Assembly: GCA_032622095.1 (NCBI GenBank)
Contig: CP136069.1
Coordinates: forward strand, 102,638,278-102,702,277
DNA: 64,000 nucleotides
Reading direction: 5' to 3'
Source of the DNA: Siphonodentalium dalli
Taxonomy: Eukaryota > Mollusca > Scaphopoda > Gadilida > Siphonodentaliidae
Every line of letters begins with the position of its first letter. Positions within the stretch are counted from its first letter, which is position 1. A program made the position numbers and the translations under genes. This document shows, piece after piece, positions 39,840-51,800 of this stretch. A model generated the notes under the pieces. The model did not search any database, was not told the DNA's origin, and saw nothing but the letters and a program-made list of their open reading frames with translations.

Positions 39840-42800
39840 TTTCTTCTAAGTTGATCATTGGAAAGATATGTTTGTGAACAGTTTAAATATAATTAAAGTT
39901 AAGGTTAATATTTTCAAAACGATTCGATAGATACCAAAATCTATACATGTGAAGAATGTGTCATGATTATCACAGATGTGATTATTTATAGAGTGATCAT
40001 GCAAAAAATATTAGCTATCACATTGTGTCAACAGGATTGGTGAAGGATGTTAATATATTTAAGCAAATAAACCAAATGACCATCACTATGCAGGTAAGAG
40101 GTGTGTTATCATAAACTGTGCCAGAACTATAAACATAATTAATGGAAATATTTGAGTTATCAAATCGGATAGTAAGGAATTAATCTTACCCAAACTAATG
40201 AACTGATAAACACAGAGTAGTCAACAAAAAGCATGGCATTTAGAAACCCATACAATAAGTCAGTCTCAAGAATCCCAGCACTGTTAATATTATCCTGTAG
40301 CCCAAATGCAACTGAGGGAATTTCAAAATAAGACATATCCTCTAATGATGAACCTGGCTCAAAGTTAAAGTGATAATTTAATATATGTCTATCAGATAAT
40401 ATGAGTCTATCGAATGGGTTAATTTTAATCCCAAATCCATGCAAGTTAAAAGTGGATCACCATCAACATGGACATAGAATAGGAGAATGATCAAATAAAA
40501 AACATCAGAAGACCATATGATGTGTGCAGAGGGTTAATCATTTTGAATGACATCATATGATGGAACTAAGGAATGGGTGTATTAATTATTTTCTAAGTTA
40601 TTACAACAGTGTCTCTGTAAACAATAATGCCATGAACTGCATGGATTCAATACGGAGAACAGAACTGGAATAAAGAGTCTGACATCAATCACAGTTTGAC
40701 AGTTGTTTATAAGTCTGCAGCCACCAGTGGTGCTATCAGGTCACTGTGTCCAAAGCAATAAATTATCTCCTTCCAATAACACAGGTGTGTGTTGTGTCTT
40801 GTTCTATTCAAATTTAATAGTGCATGGAAAAGAGGTATGAATTATAAAGGGCCATAACTCTGTTAAAATATACTGGATCAAACCCATATTCGCACTTGAT
40901 CTGTATTTAGGGGTAAGAAATTCATATACCAAAATTGGTGTCGATCAGTAGAAAAATGTTTGAGTCATCCTGTCTTGGATGAATTCTATTTAAAAACAAG
41001 AGTGGAAAGGGTTAACTAAACAATACCAAAATCCATACAGATGAAGAACGTGCTAAGAAAGACTTAGGTAAGAAATATGAGGCAGATCCAGCTGGCAGAT
41101 CAGAAGAAATATGTTCAACTTATTGGATTGGATAGCATGTGTGTGAAGGGTTAATTATTTTCTAAACTGATCAACTAATCGATACCAAAAACTATACACG
41201 TGAGGGGTGTGTCATCATAAACCTACATATCAGATATGAAAACAATCGGACAAAAAATACTTTGGTTACAGCATCGGATAGCTCATGCCTATGTGCGGAT
41301 GCAAAGTGTTAATAATTTCTAAACCGATCAACCGATCGATACCAAAAACTATAGAGGAGAGGAGTGTGTTATCATAAACAAGCACATAAAATTTTAACAC
41401 GATCCGATAGAAAATATTCGAGTAATTGAATCGGATAGCAAGTGTCTACGGACGGACGGATGGACAGATGGACAGACGGACAGACAGACGGACGATGGAT
41501 GGTTGATCCGGACGTCGGCATTATGTGTACCATGGTATGGGTACATATAAAAATGGCTGCTGGTGACCATGTTTTTTAATGAAATTTGGCAAAATTAGAT
41601 TACTCCCATCTGGTGGTCATCCCGACGATCATGTGAAGTTTAATGACGACCAGACAAGGGATGTCATCAGTAGGGTGTACCAAAGAGTAAAATCCAAGAT
41701 GGCCACGAAATTTGGAGAAAAAGAATTATGGCTCCCATCTAGTGGTCACCCAATATATCCATATGAAGTTTGGTGATGATCGTACCAGGGATGTGGTCTG
41801 TACGGTGTGTCAAAGGATTTAGTCATGCAAAGAGTAATATCCAAGATCCAAGATATCCAGCCATGGTTTTCATAAAAAAAAAAATTCAATTTTGATAGCT
41901 CCCATCTAGAGGTGATCCTAAACATGCCTGTAAATGTTCAAAACAATTCTCCAATAAATGTGGGCTGCATGATGTGCCGGTAGATTCAAATTTGAAATCC
42001 AAGATGGCTGCCAGTGGCCATGTTTGATCACAAATTAATGAAACAGCTCCCATCTAGAGGTCAGCCCGAAGTTCCATGATAATTGGATGGTGATGATTGG
42101 ATGAGGGATGTGGTCTGTCGGTTGTGCCCAAGGATTTAGTCATGCAAAGATTAAAATCCAAGATGGCTGCCGGCATCCATGTTTTTTTGCCAAAGGACCC
42201 CAAAGTGGCTCGTTCCCATCTACATGTCAATGTCAACAGCCATGACAAATTATTTCATAATGATCAGACCAAAGTTATGACCTGTAGCCAGTGTCAAAGG
42301 ATTTAGTCATGCAAAGAGTGAAGTCCAAGATGGCTGCCGGCAGACAATGACCCTAAAATGTTACGTTCCCATCAATATGTCAATATTAACATCCAATACA
42401 AATTTCATGATGATCAGACGGCCACTGGTGCCCACGTTTTATGGCCTATTGACACCAAAATTACTAGTTCCCATCTACATGTCAATGTCAATTATCCGTG
42501 ACAAATTTCATGACGATCCGATCAAAGGTACGACCTGTAGCCATTGCCAAATGATTTAATCATGCAAAGAGTATAATCCGGTGGCCATGTTTTGTGGCTG
42601 AATGACCCTAAAATGACTCGTTCCCATCTACATGTCAATATTAACATCCATGACAAATTTCATGATAATCAGACCAACAGTACAACCTGTAGCCAGTGCT
42701 AATGGATTGAATTTTGACATCCAAGATGGCTGATGGCATCCATGTTTTTTTTGCCAAATGACACCAAAATGACTCGTTCCTATCTATATGTCAATGTCAA

Positions 42801-45800
42801 CAGCCATGACAAATTTGATAGTGATCCGGCCAAAGGTACGACCTGCAGCCCGTGCTAAAGGAATTTGCTGACGGACGCACACACACACAGACGACCGATA
42901 CCAACCCATGGCAATAGCTCAAACTATACAAAGTAAAGTTGATCTAATAAACATCTTCTAATAGAACTATCACGCTTTGACTAGCAAAAGAGTGCCTCCA
43001 TTTTCTCCCATGATTTCTGATACAGAACTTTATCTGATTTTAATCTGATAAACTGAATTGCATATTCCAATGGTATATATAATGAGTGGAAATAGCTCAC
43101 ATGTTGAAACATCATCTTCGGTTGAACGTGGTGTAACAGCAGGTGCATAGTTCAATGGATTTACAGGAACAAATCTCTGTAAAAAATTGAAATCAAATGA
43201 ACAACCATATACCATTGCAAAACTAAATGGGAACAAAGACATATTTTTTTTTTTTTAAATAATTGAATAGGAAGAAATCTTATTCCAATGAGCCAACCAT
43301 TTTCTTCATATTAATGCAACCTATAACTTTACCTTAATGTCAAAACACAAGCTGTTCTGTTGCCCATTGAACACCCTCAGGTGGCATACCATCTTGTATG
43401 TTATTTCCAGATGAACAAAGAGAAATAATTCTAGAATGGAAATTGTGATCAACATCATTGGATACTTCAGTGAAATATATTTACTAACTTCCATTGAGAT
43501 CTGATAACCTATCGCCGAGATAACTGGACAGACATATGGATGGATGAATGGACGGAGGACCGGACACATGCAAACCAGTATACAAACCCTTCACTTTGTT
43601 TGTGGGGATGTTCGTATAGTGTCCACATGTTAAACACATATTATTGGTTACTAGTATTTCACAATATCAAATTGATCTTTTACTACTTGCTCATTACACA
43701 CAATTAAAGAATATAACATTCAATTATTAATTGTTGGTTTTAAACATATTTTATCGTAAATAATATTAGAAACGGATTGGGACACAAGTTACAAAATTTA
43801 GATTTGCCCTTTCCTGAAAATAAGAAACACAAATAAGAATTAACAGTCCAGCCACATTAGATGTGAAAGGGGAAAAGTAAGGAAATAAATCGGGGAAGCT
43901 GATTTTTTAAATATTATTTAGGCCATAACATCGCAGACGCGTCACGAAAAGTCCCCTAAAATCCTAGTTGAGCTTTCTGAGTTACACAATTTTTTCCATA
44001 TAAAAAAAAACTTTTATATTTTTCACAATCATGGGAATAATGCGATGCTGTAACATTTTTCAGCCGAAACGTATACAACATATACTCAATATTGTTCAAT
44101 ACACAATTCTCGAACCATATATACCAATTCAAAGGGGGGATTTGAATGTATTTCGCAGATATGGATAACAAATAACATAATGACCTAAAAAAAATGACAA
44201 TTTTTTCAGGCAAACTGTTGTATTCGATGTCAAATTTCTCAGGCTTCTCTTTACGCAGATGCGAGAAATTTGTTTTAATAACTGCACAGACATCACTCCT
44301 TCACTATAATATGCGGAAATAGCGACTTTAACTATTATAAGCGGTCAATACTTGTAAAAACAGAACCCTACCCTCTAAACTGGCTCTCGTCGACCTTGTC
44401 ACATTTTGCTCTTCCGCTTGTCCAAGCGCTTGGTGCAGAAAACACCACAATTGTGAAAAAGGTGATACAAGCATGGAACTTGACGCACATGTTCGCCAAA
44501 TATGATTATAAGACCCAGAATTAATGATTGAAAGTCCCGATGTGGAGAAAGATCAAACATCGAACATTCAGTCTAGATCAGTTAGCGGGTAACGTCAATG
44601 ACGTCACGAGAAATGACATAATTCACAAGTGACATTACCATTTTTAATGGAAATCGTGCATAGGAGTGTAATAAAACAAACTAAACTACACCAAGTAGCA
44701 CTTTTATATTGAAAACAATTATAATAGAAAAAATACCATATAATTCTTACTTATATGAGTGGTAACTTTTGCCAGGGTCATACCCGATATACAAAAAGCT
44801 CATATATTATGGTAGTTTTAACTAAACACGTTTTTTATGGTGAAAACAATTATTAATGTCGTTAGAGTGAGCCTAACATGAATGTGCTAAAAATTTAGTT
44901 TTCATATGGGTACAATTATCCATTATGCTCCATTATCAGTTCAGTTATCGGGAATTATAAGTCAGAGTTGAAAAGTTGTTGCTTTTGTTTAATATGAGGC
45001 ATGACCATAATAGTGATATAAGCCATAAACCCACACAGCTAGATGTAGAATGTAAGTCACAGACCCACTCTACTATATATGAAGGGCATGGGGGCCAGCC
45101 TGTCATGGCTAGCCCACAATATATAGTTAGGTTAGGACCCAAGCACCTATAAGTAGTCATAGTACCCATGTCCATACACATAGAATATGGATATAAGATA
45201 TGTATAGTCCATGAACCAGGCCGCTACATATAAGCCCCCATATATTCGTCTTGGATCCAGGCATCTATAGACAAGGCATACACCATTAACCACGACATTC
45301 ATATGCAATCGGTGCATTCATGAGTAAAGTATATGTCATTTCCGACATTCATATGCAATCGGTGCATTCATGAGTAATAGTATATGTCAGCCACCACACC
45401 CATGGCGGCTATTCCAAGGATGATAAAGGTTATCTCGCTTCTTTTTTTTGGTCATCTGACGGCATGTAGAAGTCGGAAAGCTGGGGCTCAGGCTCAGGCC
45501 CCAGTTGCAGCTCAGCTGCATTTTTGCCCGTGACCTGTGTGTAAACGTGGATTGCAGCGACGACGTCACGGAAAGTTTGGACAGTGTGGCCTTGGCAACG
45601 GTGTTCTTCATTGATCCAGTCAAGGAAGGCGCTCAGTCCGTTTTCGGGACCATTCTGTCTGTGCAGTCTGGAGCTGTTCCATAGCTAAATCATGACGCTT
45701 GCATTCTTCGTCAACACCCGAGTTTCTCAGCATCGAAATGAGATAGCTTGACCTGCTGAATGCTAATGTGTTGGCGAGTGCACCACAGAGCAGCATTGCG

Positions 45801-48800
45801 ACTGTTGCCATTATTCGTAAATATTACTTCATAATATCAGATGGTATGATCCCCTGTTTAATTAGCAAATCTGTCATGGCCACGGCGAGCGCAACATCAA
45901 CAACGACCATACCCATATTGCGGGGCGTGAAGTCCAGCTTAGGGGAACGACCACCAATAACCATTTTGCCCAGGCAGGAGGAGCCGATGGCAAGACCAGA
46001 TATAACGGCGCCATGGTACAATGCGTTGACAAGCATCTTTCCGTCAGTACTTTGGGAAGACATATCCATATATGTATATATTATTCCATATAGAATGGGT
46101 CTGTCTTTAATTCATGTTTTGTTTCTTGCGGTGTCACTTCATGACGACAGTTGCTCCCGCGTCACAGGTGCAGGCAGTGCTTGCCTGCGTTGGGCCGCAT
46201 TCGGACAGTTCCTATGGAACAGCAACACCACTGACCAACCCAAGGCCCCCCGACTAGCCACAGTTCGGAAGGTACAGCAAGGTAGGAATCGGGGCTCGCA
46301 GAGTCACTGCTATGACCAACAGTCCTGTTACGCATTTGCCATGGCCAGACGGGTGTTGTTCTCATGACTCTGATTCCGCAGGAATAGCAGTAGCTGATGC
46401 TACTAATGGGGCTGGTTCCGTGGTCTGAATAGAGGCCTTGGCTTCCCGAAACTCCTGGAGGATTTTGTCCGACGAGCTGTGGCGCCAACTCGCCCCCGCC
46501 GCGACCTTCTTGGGATCCTTTGGGTGCCTTGGTTTTGCCGCGCTCACCGCTGACACAGGCGTGTCACTGTGCATTTGCGCATCCCCTATTTATTGGCTCA
46601 TCGTCATGAAGTGTCCAAATTCGCAATGCTTTGCAGTGGTCAACACAGCAGTCAAAGGGCGATAAATACATTCCATATCAATTAAGGATTTTTGTAATTT
46701 CCAGATGGATTTCTTTTTTCCTATATGTGACATTTTAATGAATTGAAACACTTCTGGGAAAAAGTCTTTCTTGTTCATCCTTACTGATTGTAGGGTACGG
46801 AGAGTATACACGAGGAATCAACCCGACATCTCACTGTTTGCAACATGAGGTGTTAAAATCAAAAGCGCAGTTGGATATTTTATTTTATTTTGGGGTATTG
46901 TTTAGTGCCTTATGTTGAGACAGGCATGTGTAGGCTATCCTTGTGGTTTCCCCAACATTAAGTTTGCTGCATTCCGAACAAGAATGCGTGTTTTATAGTT
47001 GATAGTATGCATGTTAGATGCTGTGGAAATTGTTACTTGTTCCAGCTTTGTGCATGATCTTTTTGGTGCCTTTATGTGAGTTATCCTCTGCAATAACCAT
47101 GGCGAGAGAATCATTAGGCATTGTTACATTGGATGTGACATGGATGAGATGCTCATGGCCATATTCGAGTAACCGAGTGAAATGGATTACAAATTATAAA
47201 TTTGACTGGCACTGGGGATATTTAGTTGGATATTCTGAGATGGAAACAGAATCTGATGAAGTATATAAAATTTAGAGAAATATTTACTGGAAATGAGGGT
47301 TGTTGGGTGTGCCTCAGATGATTTGCTGAAAGTATATATGCCAGTAGAATCAATCAAACTACCTGAGATAGGAATCTGCCACTTAGTGATTTTCTCTTTG
47401 GTTTTAACTTTCTCTGTGTTTTGGAGGAACTTAGCCTCAAGGAGTCCTTGAGAACTGAAAAATAAACAAGGCTCATTGTTTCACATCTGCAGAGAATATT
47501 CTATATGAATATTAAATGCCGCTTGGCCACACATCCCCTGAAAAAGGTGGCTTCTTTTTTAAATAAAAATTTAATTCCAGCAACAATCATTGGATCAAAC
47601 ATATTTCCAACTGTCTATGTTATTAACATGCCTAGTTATATTTGATTGGATACCAGAATAATCAGTAACTTCGAAGTCTAAAATGGGTGCCGGTATATCT
47701 TGATTGGATCAAACCAAAACTCAAACTGTATTTCCACATACTAGATTTGAAAACCGGACATCAAAATAATTTGCAAAACGGGGATAACTCCATTAGAAAA
47801 GGTCAGACTAGACCCAAATTAGAATTTACCAGAAATTTCTCATATAAAGACCACATACAATGTTTCATGAAATTCTGTCATATATTATTCAAGTTATCAT
47901 CCAGACAACAAAATTATCAGAAAATTCTAAGTGGAAAAGGTGTGCAACTCTGTCAGAAATGATTGGACCGGTCCCAAATTTGAACTCTACCTGTAATTTC
48001 ATAAAGAAATGATTTCACTTGATACAGGCTTCACAGGAGGCCGAAAGCTTGTTGCATTGTACACTAATGGGTCTATAAAGGTGTTATCATTCAATTCCTG
48101 TCATCTTTTAACTGTATTTTCATGTGATTAATCCACATGTTACATGTAAATTTATCGGATAACTATAACTTGAGTTATCATCTAGACAGCAAAATAATCT
48201 CACATGAAGAACATATACCAAGTTTCATTAAATTCTGTTATTATTAAAGATATCATCCGGACAACAAATGTTTTGTACAGACAGAAAGACGGACACCGCT
48301 CATTGAGCCTCATTCCTATAGTACATCCTCTGAAAATTATTTTTCGGGAGACAACAATACAATACATACAGATGCTCTATCTCTTCCCAGCAATACTCCA
48401 ATGGCAATAAAAACTTTATGAAACACATTTGCATTATTATTTTTAAAAAACACCAAAATAAACATTTGGTTTTACAAATATTTTAGTATTTCAAATCAAA
48501 GTTTAAAGAATGTGACAGCTTTAATTAAATTTTATTAACGATATTTATTTACCAAATATTAGAAAACATTAAGTAAAATAAACCAAAATGGGAAAACTTT
48601 AAAGATGAAACAGAAAAAAATAATATCTGGTAGAACAGTTTTGTCTAAATCGTACATACCCAATGATGAACTAAGGGTTTGGCATTTACCAATGATCGCC
48701 AACAGGAATTCATTGTGTAGATGAACTGTAAAACAAATTATTCATAAATTATTACACATTCTACTGATGTGGCTGTCAGCAATGGTGATCAGATAACACA

Positions 48801-51800
48801 CAGAAATACACCTAATCTTACAAAGGTATATGAATTTATCTATTGACTATTGACAAGATAAACCTGTATTGTGTGGTCAACATCGACCCCCATGATATTT
48901 CTGGGAACCACACATAAATTTGTCCGTACCATGTAGCTGCCCAGATTCCAGAATAACATATTGTCACTTATGTCACTTTATACATCACAACACAGAAGTA
49001 AACCCCATGATATTTCTGGGAACCACACAGAAATTTTTCCGTATTGTGTATTTGTCAAACAATGTAGAGAATAATATCAGTTTCAACTGAGTAATGAGTG
49101 TCATATCAGTATTTGTTAATACTAGTACTTGTATATTAATTAAATTTGTTATTCATTCTGTTGTTATGGTAAAAATATCAAACAGTACATGAGTTTGAGT
49201 TTGTTCTTTATGTAGCTCAAAATAAACAAATACTGAAATATTAGGTTCAAATTTCCCTATTCATTTCTATGGGGGAGTAGTGGTGATATGTTAATTTGAT
49301 TCTACTGTTAAGGTCAATAGATAAAATCATCACGCCGTATCTTTTCACATAGTACAGGTTTTTACCTGCCCTCTACCAGCCATATCCCATTTGGCCTTAT
49401 GGGATACAACTGGCTTTGGGTAGGAAAAAACCTGCACTATGTGAACAGACAAGGGGTAACTAATATTATTATGTACAAGCCGAAACAGGCTACCTTTTGG
49501 AGCCTTTATTCAATGTCTGAGGGGCCTGTGGGCCCCTTTGTGGTTAGGGCCTAGAGGTTACAGGCCTATGTGTGCACTACATGCAAATTTTGATCTTAGA
49601 CAGAGACTTTATTCAGCAGCAGTCTCTTTGTGCGGTTTGCTCATTTTGATCCTTTCAAAATTTTGATTTAAAAAAAAATTATTTAAAAAAAATTAAATTG
49701 CTAAATTCAAAAAACATTTTGTTTTGTTTTTAATTAAATTTGTTTGAATCCAATTTTTTTTAAATGCCGTTGTCTTGTCTTGTTAGAAGATCCCACCTTG
49801 ATTTGTCATGGCACCACTTGCTGTGTGGAATCCTAATCCTTCAGTATGATTAAATGTTGTTTTGTGAAGTACCATCAATCACTGTGGCTAACTCACAGGT
49901 TGCTTGGTTGATTTCAACAGAACTAAAATGCTTAAAGTCAATTAAATAAATAAAAACTAGATTGGCATCAGTGGCAAGGGGCTCAGTTTGAGATTGCCGC
50001 AACGAGCTGGCTCATTTTGACGTGTATGCCATGTAGAAATTCCCGACTGTAGTGCTCCAGTTGGATGACATCCTCTTCCACGAGGGGTGATAATGCAGCA
50101 ATAGTGGGATGAGATTAAGGTGAGCTGTGTGAAGTTGCGATTCTGCCTGGATGCTGTCAAAGTCTGCAAGTTTTCTTCATCTTCTCTCTCTGGGCTTCTA
50201 GGGCTGGCATTCTGCAATGAAGTGTTGTCGACCTTCTTCAAATGATTCACATAGTTTTCACGTATTGTCTACTCTCTGGTTGAAAGCTGCACTGTTAGTC
50301 TGTAAGGTGTATGTTCCGGTGATCAGTCTGGCCTCATATATAACAGCAATCAGGGTATCCCGAGTCACCACATCAAATTTGATTGAAAATTGGTCCAGGG
50401 GTTTGGGAGAAAAATCAGACAGACATACAAACAGACAAATCCTACTCTTTTATATATATAGATTTCCATAAAAAATTATATCTCGCATAACATATGTAAA
50501 ATGTCTTTATGCAGAAAATGTATTAAAAAAGTTTTGGTATCTTTATACCTCTACAATACCTCCCCATTGCCCCTAATATTGTCCTCGCCTTCCCGCCACC
50601 TCCACCACCAGCTTAGAAATCTTTAGGAATCTATATATTATTATACCAGTAACAAACTTCAATTCAACAGCATAGAACTTTCCCTGTACTGAGTATGACG
50701 GGATTGAGTCTGATCGACGGGAATACAAATATTTTACAGATGGCAGCAAAACCGGAAATAGAACATCAAGATTTTCCAGCACACACCTAACACATAATGT
50801 TGAGATTCTTGAAGCCGTATTGATCTTAATTAAATTGCCATTTGAGCCTTTTACTAGTTCAGATCATGTCCTTTTAATAGTCTAGGTTTGGATGGACGTG
50901 AGGTTTCACCTAAGTGAAAGTGTCAATGACACTGTAGCTCAACTTGGAACGGGAATAATTTCATGTGTTACAGTCAATGGAGCGATTTAATAGGAACGCG
51001 GAAAGTTGAAAGGTCTAAGTAATACTAGATTATCAACATGTGGAGATATATATAAGTAAAATCCAAGATGGTTGCTGGCAGCTATGTTTTAAAATGAAAT
51101 TCAAAAACATTTGATAGCTTCCATTTGGTAGATCAATATCAAGATTAATATGAAGTTTGGTGATGATCGGCTGAGGGAAGTGGACTGTAGAGTGTGCCAA
51201 AGAATTTTGTCATGCAAAGAATAAAATCCAAGATGACTGCCAGCGGACATGTTTTAAAGCCGAATGACCCAAAAATGACTTGTTCCCATCTACATGTCAA
51301 TGCTAACAGCCATGACAAATTTCATAATGATTGGACCAAAGCTATGACTTGCAGCCCATGCCAAAGTATTTAGTCATGCAATGAGTAAAATCCAAGATGG
51401 CTGCCAGTGGCCATGTTTTATGGTCGAATGACCCCAAAATGACTCTTTCCCATCTGCATGTCAATATTAACATCCACGACAAAATTCATGATGATCAGGC
51501 AAACAGTTCAGCCTGTAGCCCGTGCAAATGGATTGAATGGCCACCGGCGGCCTTGTTTTTGTTGCCGAATGACCCCAAAATGACTCGTTTCCCATTTACA
51601 TGTCAATGTCAACAGCCATGACAAATTTCATAATGATCCGACCAAAGGTACGACCTGCAGCCCGTGCCAAAGGATTTATTCATGCAAAGAGTAAAATCCA
51701 AGATGGGTGCTGACGGCCATGTTTTATGGCCGAATGACCCCCAAAATGACTCTTTCCCATCTGCATGTCAATATTAACATCCACGACAAAATTCATGATG

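Noticed and set aside
43335-43397. Possible extra TADA1 exon (frame with VFNGQQNSLCFDIK and donor AAG|gtaaag)
   Set aside because: The acceptor is weak, and exon c already joins exon d in phase and in line with the family. Adding it would insert residues not expected there.
45768-46367. 199-codon plus-strand open frame
   Set aside because: It is the antisense shadow of the small-ORF cluster; its peptide has no domain features, while the minus-strand frames explain the same DNA.
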